The position numbers and the translations under genes were made by a program. Shown here piece by piece: positions 22,458-24,698 of a DNA stretch of 24,698 bases. The notes beneath the pieces are model-generated. The model made no database searches, was not told the origin of the DNA, and saw only the letters and a program-made list of their open reading frames with translations. The stretch covers positions 1 through 24,698 of the forward strand of contig CAZDSH010000018.1 in the NCBI GenBank assembly GCA_964508195.1, given 5' to 3'. How positions within the stretch are numbered: position 1 is the stretch's first letter; the number at the start of each line of letters is the position of its first letter. Source of the stretch: JAAYEV01 sp964508195 (GTDB lineage Bacteria; Bacillota; Clostridia; Ch29).

Positions 22458-23546
22458 ATGAAAATAGGGCTTATTGGGCTACCAACGGTAGGCAAAACTA
22501 CGTTCTTTAATCTGTTAACCCGTTCAGATATTATAACGGAAGCCCATTTATCCGGAAGGGTTGATACACACATCGGGGTGGCTCGGATACCCGATGAAAG
22601 GATAGATTTTCTGGAGGCTGTATACAAACCCAAAAAAACTACCTATGCGACGATGGAGCTCATTGATTTACCCGGGTTGGTAAAGGGTTCAAGTATCGGT
22701 ATGGGTATCGGTAATCAATTTTTAGAGGCGGTGCGTAAAGTAGATGCCCTTGTACACATTATAAGGGCCTTCGAAAACGAAAACATTGTGCACATAGAGG
22801 GGAATATCAACCCATTAAGGGATATTGATACCGTGAATACCGAGCTATTGCTTGCGGATTTAAGCATAATCGAGACGAGGATAGGGAGAATAAAAAACTC
22901 TAAAAAGGTTACAAATCAGATGCGCGAAGAGCTCGCAGTCCTGGAGAAGTGTGGTAATGCCTTAGAAGAAGGGTTGCCCATACATTCTATAGACCTTACG
23001 GAAGATGAAAGGAACCATCTGAGAACGTTTAACTTTTTGTCCCTAAAGCCGATGTTGTTAGCTGTAAATATTGACGAGGAACAGTTATCCGCCGGGGAAT
23101 ATCCGCAAAAAGAAAAACTATACGAATATTCTAGGACGAAGGGGATGCCTGTAATGGAGGTTAGCGCCCAGGTAGAGGCGGAGATTGACCGGCTCGAAGA
23201 AAAGGATAAGAAATTATTTATGGAGGATATCGGTATAACCCAACCAGGAATAGATAGGCTGGCGAAGGCCGTATACGAATATTTTGGTTTGATCTCCTTT
23301 TTGACGACGGGCAAAGACGAGGTAAAGGCATGGACAATAAAAAAGGGAACGACGGCCCATAGAGCCGCGGGCAAAGTGCATACCGATATAGAAAGGGGTT
23401 TCATAAGGGCGGAGGTAGTGAAGTACAACGATTTCAAAGAATATGGCTCTATGCCTAAACTTAAGGAAAAGGGGTTATATAGATTAGAGGGCAAAGATTA
23501 TATCGTCCGTGATGGCGATATAATTGATTTTAGGTTTAATGTATGA
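22458..23546 (+). CDS. Divergent YchF/Ola1-family P-loop NTPase
   Basis: This is an Obg-superfamily protein of the YchF group, which binds ATP rather than GTP and associates with ribosomes. It has 362 residues from the ATG at 22458 (AGAAGGTG upstream), close to the usual YchF length. G1 is GLPTVGKTT (7-15), where YchF normally has GLPNVGKST. G3 is DLPGLVKGSSIGMGIGNQFL, and the G4 position reads NIDE, not NKxD, in keeping with ATP use. A coiled-coil insert is around 140-180, and a C-terminal TGS-like DUF933 domain contains AWTIKKGTTAHRAAGKVHTDIERGFIRAEVV and ends FRFNV. The changes suggest a second YchF paralogue. A GTG at 22446 is less likely as start. Confidence 0.85.
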   Translation: MKIGLIGLPTVGKTTFFNLLTRSDIITEAHLSGRVDTHIGVARIPDERIDFLEAVYKPKKTTYATMELIDLPGLVKGSSIGMGIGNQFLEAVRKVDALVHIIRAFENENIVHIEGNINPLRDIDTVNTELLLADLSIIETRIGRIKNSKKVTNQMREELAVLEKCGNALEEGLPIHSIDLTEDERNHLRTFNFLSLKPMLLAVNIDEEQLSAGEYPQKEKLYEYSRTKGMPVMEVSAQVEAEIDRLEEKDKKLFMEDIGITQPGIDRLAKAVYEYFGLISFLTTGKDEVKAWTIKKGTTAHRAAGKVHTDIERGFIRAEVVKYNDFKEYGSMPKLKEKGLYRLEGKDYIVRDGDIIDFRFNV

Positions 23547-23591
23547 TTTATAAAAAAACCGTTATGGCTGTTCATTGTGAAATGTTTTTAG

Positions 23592-23607
23592 GTTAAAAAT
23601 TTTTAAC
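23592..23607. promoter_or_regulatory. 16-bp perfect palindrome upstream of ptb
   Basis: GTTAAAAATTTTTAAC is a perfect palindrome 75 bp before the ptb start. It resembles a Rex operator (GTTAAnnnnTTAAC) but has a 6-nt rather than a 4-nt centre. It could be an operator for ptb or simply an A/T-rich hairpin. Confidence 0.35.
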
Positions 23608-23682
23608 AGTTCAAAATATTGTTTAAAAATGAAGGATTAATACTTTTAATAAAGAATAATTATAAAGAAAGGGGCGATGTGG

Positions 23683-24591
23683 ATGATAACAGATTTTGAA
23701 GGATTGCTCGAAAGGGCAAAGCTACAAAGTTCAATGAAGCTCGCAGTTGCAGCCGCCCAGGACGAGGAAGTATTAATGGCGGTAGCCGAGGCCCATAGAC
23801 TTGGTATCGCAGAGCCTATCCTCGTAGGTGACGGGGCCGCCATAAAGGGTATAGCCGAGGGACTTACCCTCGATATAAGCGAATTTGAGCTACTAGACGT
23901 CCCGGATCATAAAGAGGCGGCAAGGACGGCGGTATCCCTCGTAAGCGGCGGCAGGGCACAGTTTGTGATGAAAGGGATTTTAAGTACTGCGGATCTTTTA
24001 AGGGCCGTGCTGGATAAGGAAATAGGCCTTAGGGGTAAAAATTTGTTGAGCCATGTAATGGTATATAAGGTGCAGGCATACCATAAGCTAATATTCTTAA
24101 CCGATGGCGGTATGAATATAGCACCTTCTTTGGATGAAAAGAAACAGATAATAGAAAATGCAATCGAGGTATGTAACGCGCTAGGGCTTGATAAACCGAA
24201 GGTGGCCGCATTAACCGCGGTGGAGAAGGTAAGCGATAAGATGCAATCCACGCTAGATGCGGCAAAGTTAAAGGAAATGTCCGAGGCGGGCGAGTTTGGC
24301 GAGGCTATAGTAGAAGGGCCGTTGTCCTTTGATCTTGCTTTCAGCAAGGAGGCGGCGAAACACAAGGGCATAGAAAGCCCCGTCGCCGGGGAGACGGATA
24401 TTTTACTTGTACCGGCTATAGAGGTTGGAAATGGTATTGGTAAGTGTATGACCTATTTTGCCAAGGGTGCCGTTTCCGCAGGGGTAATAATGGGTGCAAG
24501 GGCACCTATAGTACTGGTATCTAGGGCGGACACCCACCGGACAAAACTTTATTCGATAGCCCTCGGAAGTATAATCGCGGGTAAAAAATAA
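23683..24591 (+). CDS. ptb: Phosphate butyryltransferase (PTA/PTB family)
   Basis: This enzyme transfers phosphate to short-chain acyl-CoA (butyryl-, isobutyryl- or isovaleryl-CoA), giving acyl-phosphate and CoA. The acyl-phosphate is then used by a kinase to make ATP. It has 302 residues, full length. Typical segments are AVAAAQDEEVLMAVAEAHRLGIAEPILVGD near the N-terminus, VMKGILSTADLLRAVLDKE, FLTDGGMNIAPSLDEKKQIIENAI, VEGPLSFDLAFSKEAAKHKG and the C-terminal VLVSRADTHRTKLYSIAL. An ATG at 23677 is only 2 nt from the GGGG Shine-Dalgarno, so I prefer the one at 23683 (8 nt). A butyrate kinase gene usually follows ptb; here the next gene looks like iorA instead. Confidence 0.93.
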   Translation: MITDFEGLLERAKLQSSMKLAVAAAQDEEVLMAVAEAHRLGIAEPILVGDGAAIKGIAEGLTLDISEFELLDVPDHKEAARTAVSLVSGGRAQFVMKGILSTADLLRAVLDKEIGLRGKNLLSHVMVYKVQAYHKLIFLTDGGMNIAPSLDEKKQIIENAIEVCNALGLDKPKVAALTAVEKVSDKMQSTLDAAKLKEMSEAGEFGEAIVEGPLSFDLAFSKEAAKHKGIESPVAGETDILLVPAIEVGNGIGKCMTYFAKGAVSAGVIMGARAPIVLVSRADTHRTKLYSIALGSIIAGKK

Positions 24592-24666
24592 CTATGGAAA
24601 GTCCCCTTAGGTAATGTATAATTTTATTTTAATAAATACAAACATATTTTGTGAGGAGTGAGCTAA

Positions 24667-24698
24667 TTGAAGAAGCTTCTATCAGGCAATGAAGCCAT
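24667..24698 (+). CDS. iorA: 5' end of indolepyruvate:ferredoxin oxidoreductase alpha subunit (partial)
   Basis: Only ten codons and two bases are present before the window ends. They read MKKLLSGNEA, from a TTG start 8 nt after GAGGAG (24653-24658). This opening matches my memory of IorA proteins (MKKLLxGNEAIARGA...), which oxidise aryl 2-oxoacids from Trp, Phe and Tyr to aryl-CoA with ferredoxin and thiamine diphosphate. The fragment is far too short for certainty. Its position directly behind ptb supports a role in 2-oxoacid fermentation. Confidence 0.55.
   Translation, partial: MKKLLSGNEA

Noticed and set aside
24667..24698. Butyrate kinase (buk) as the gene after ptb
   Set aside because: Buk proteins start with a phosphate-binding NPGSTSTK-like motif; the visible MKKLLSGNEA fits IorA instead.

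Overview
The window looks like the chromosome of a spore-forming Firmicute of class Clostridia. It has strong GGAGG-type ribosome binding sites, several TTG/GTG starts, sigma-A promoters close to consensus, heavy use of AGG and ATA codons, and sporulation-type genes (gerW, its DUF2953 partner, and a YaaH/SleL-like GH18 enzyme). I cannot name the genus. I see no phage, CRISPR array, defence island or intact insertion sequence.

Layout. 1-395 is non-coding and holds a dispersed-type inverted repeat and the zapA promoter. zapA (396-917, +) is convergent with a complete branched-chain amino acid ABC operon livK-livH-livM-livG-livF (5878 down to 1142, minus strand), with an internal hairpin terminator between livK and livH and an 18-bp terminator after livF. 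The 847-bp divergent region 5879-6725 is the most interesting stretch. It contains the liv promoter, two adjacent ArgR/AhrC-type ARG boxes (one a perfect consensus), a perfect-consensus sigma-A promoter (TTGACA-N17-TATAAT), and about 470 nt of structured untranslated leader that ends in an intrinsic terminator just before the next operon. That operon (6726-10202, +) encodes an OpuC-type compatible-solute (glycine betaine/carnitine/choline class) importer: CBS-domain ATPase, two permeases and a lipoprotein receptor.

mutS2 follows, then a PLP-dependent alanine-glyoxylate/serine-pyruvate-type aminotransferase, a tRNA-Pro(CGG) with its own promoter and terminator, a membrane-anchored GH18 glycosidase, a broken glyA (serine hydroxymethyltransferase) remnant, an EamA-family exporter, a double zinc-ribbon protein, DUF2953 and GerW/YtfJ, a rhomboid protease, a metallophosphoesterase, a lipoprotein GH3 beta-N-acetylhexosaminidase, a divergent YchF-family P-loop NTPase, phosphate butyryltransferase (ptb), and the first 10 codons of what looks like indolepyruvate:ferredoxin oxidoreductase alpha (iorA) running off the right edge.

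How the genes fit together (inference). High-affinity Leu/Ile/Val uptake, a 2-oxoacid:ferredoxin oxidoreductase next to an acyl-CoA phosphotransferase, and an aminotransferase suggest an anaerobe that ferments amino acids through 2-oxoacids, acyl-CoA and acyl-phosphate. GerW, DUF2953 and the GH18 enzyme point to sporulation and germination. The GH3 enzyme would serve wall-sugar recycling.
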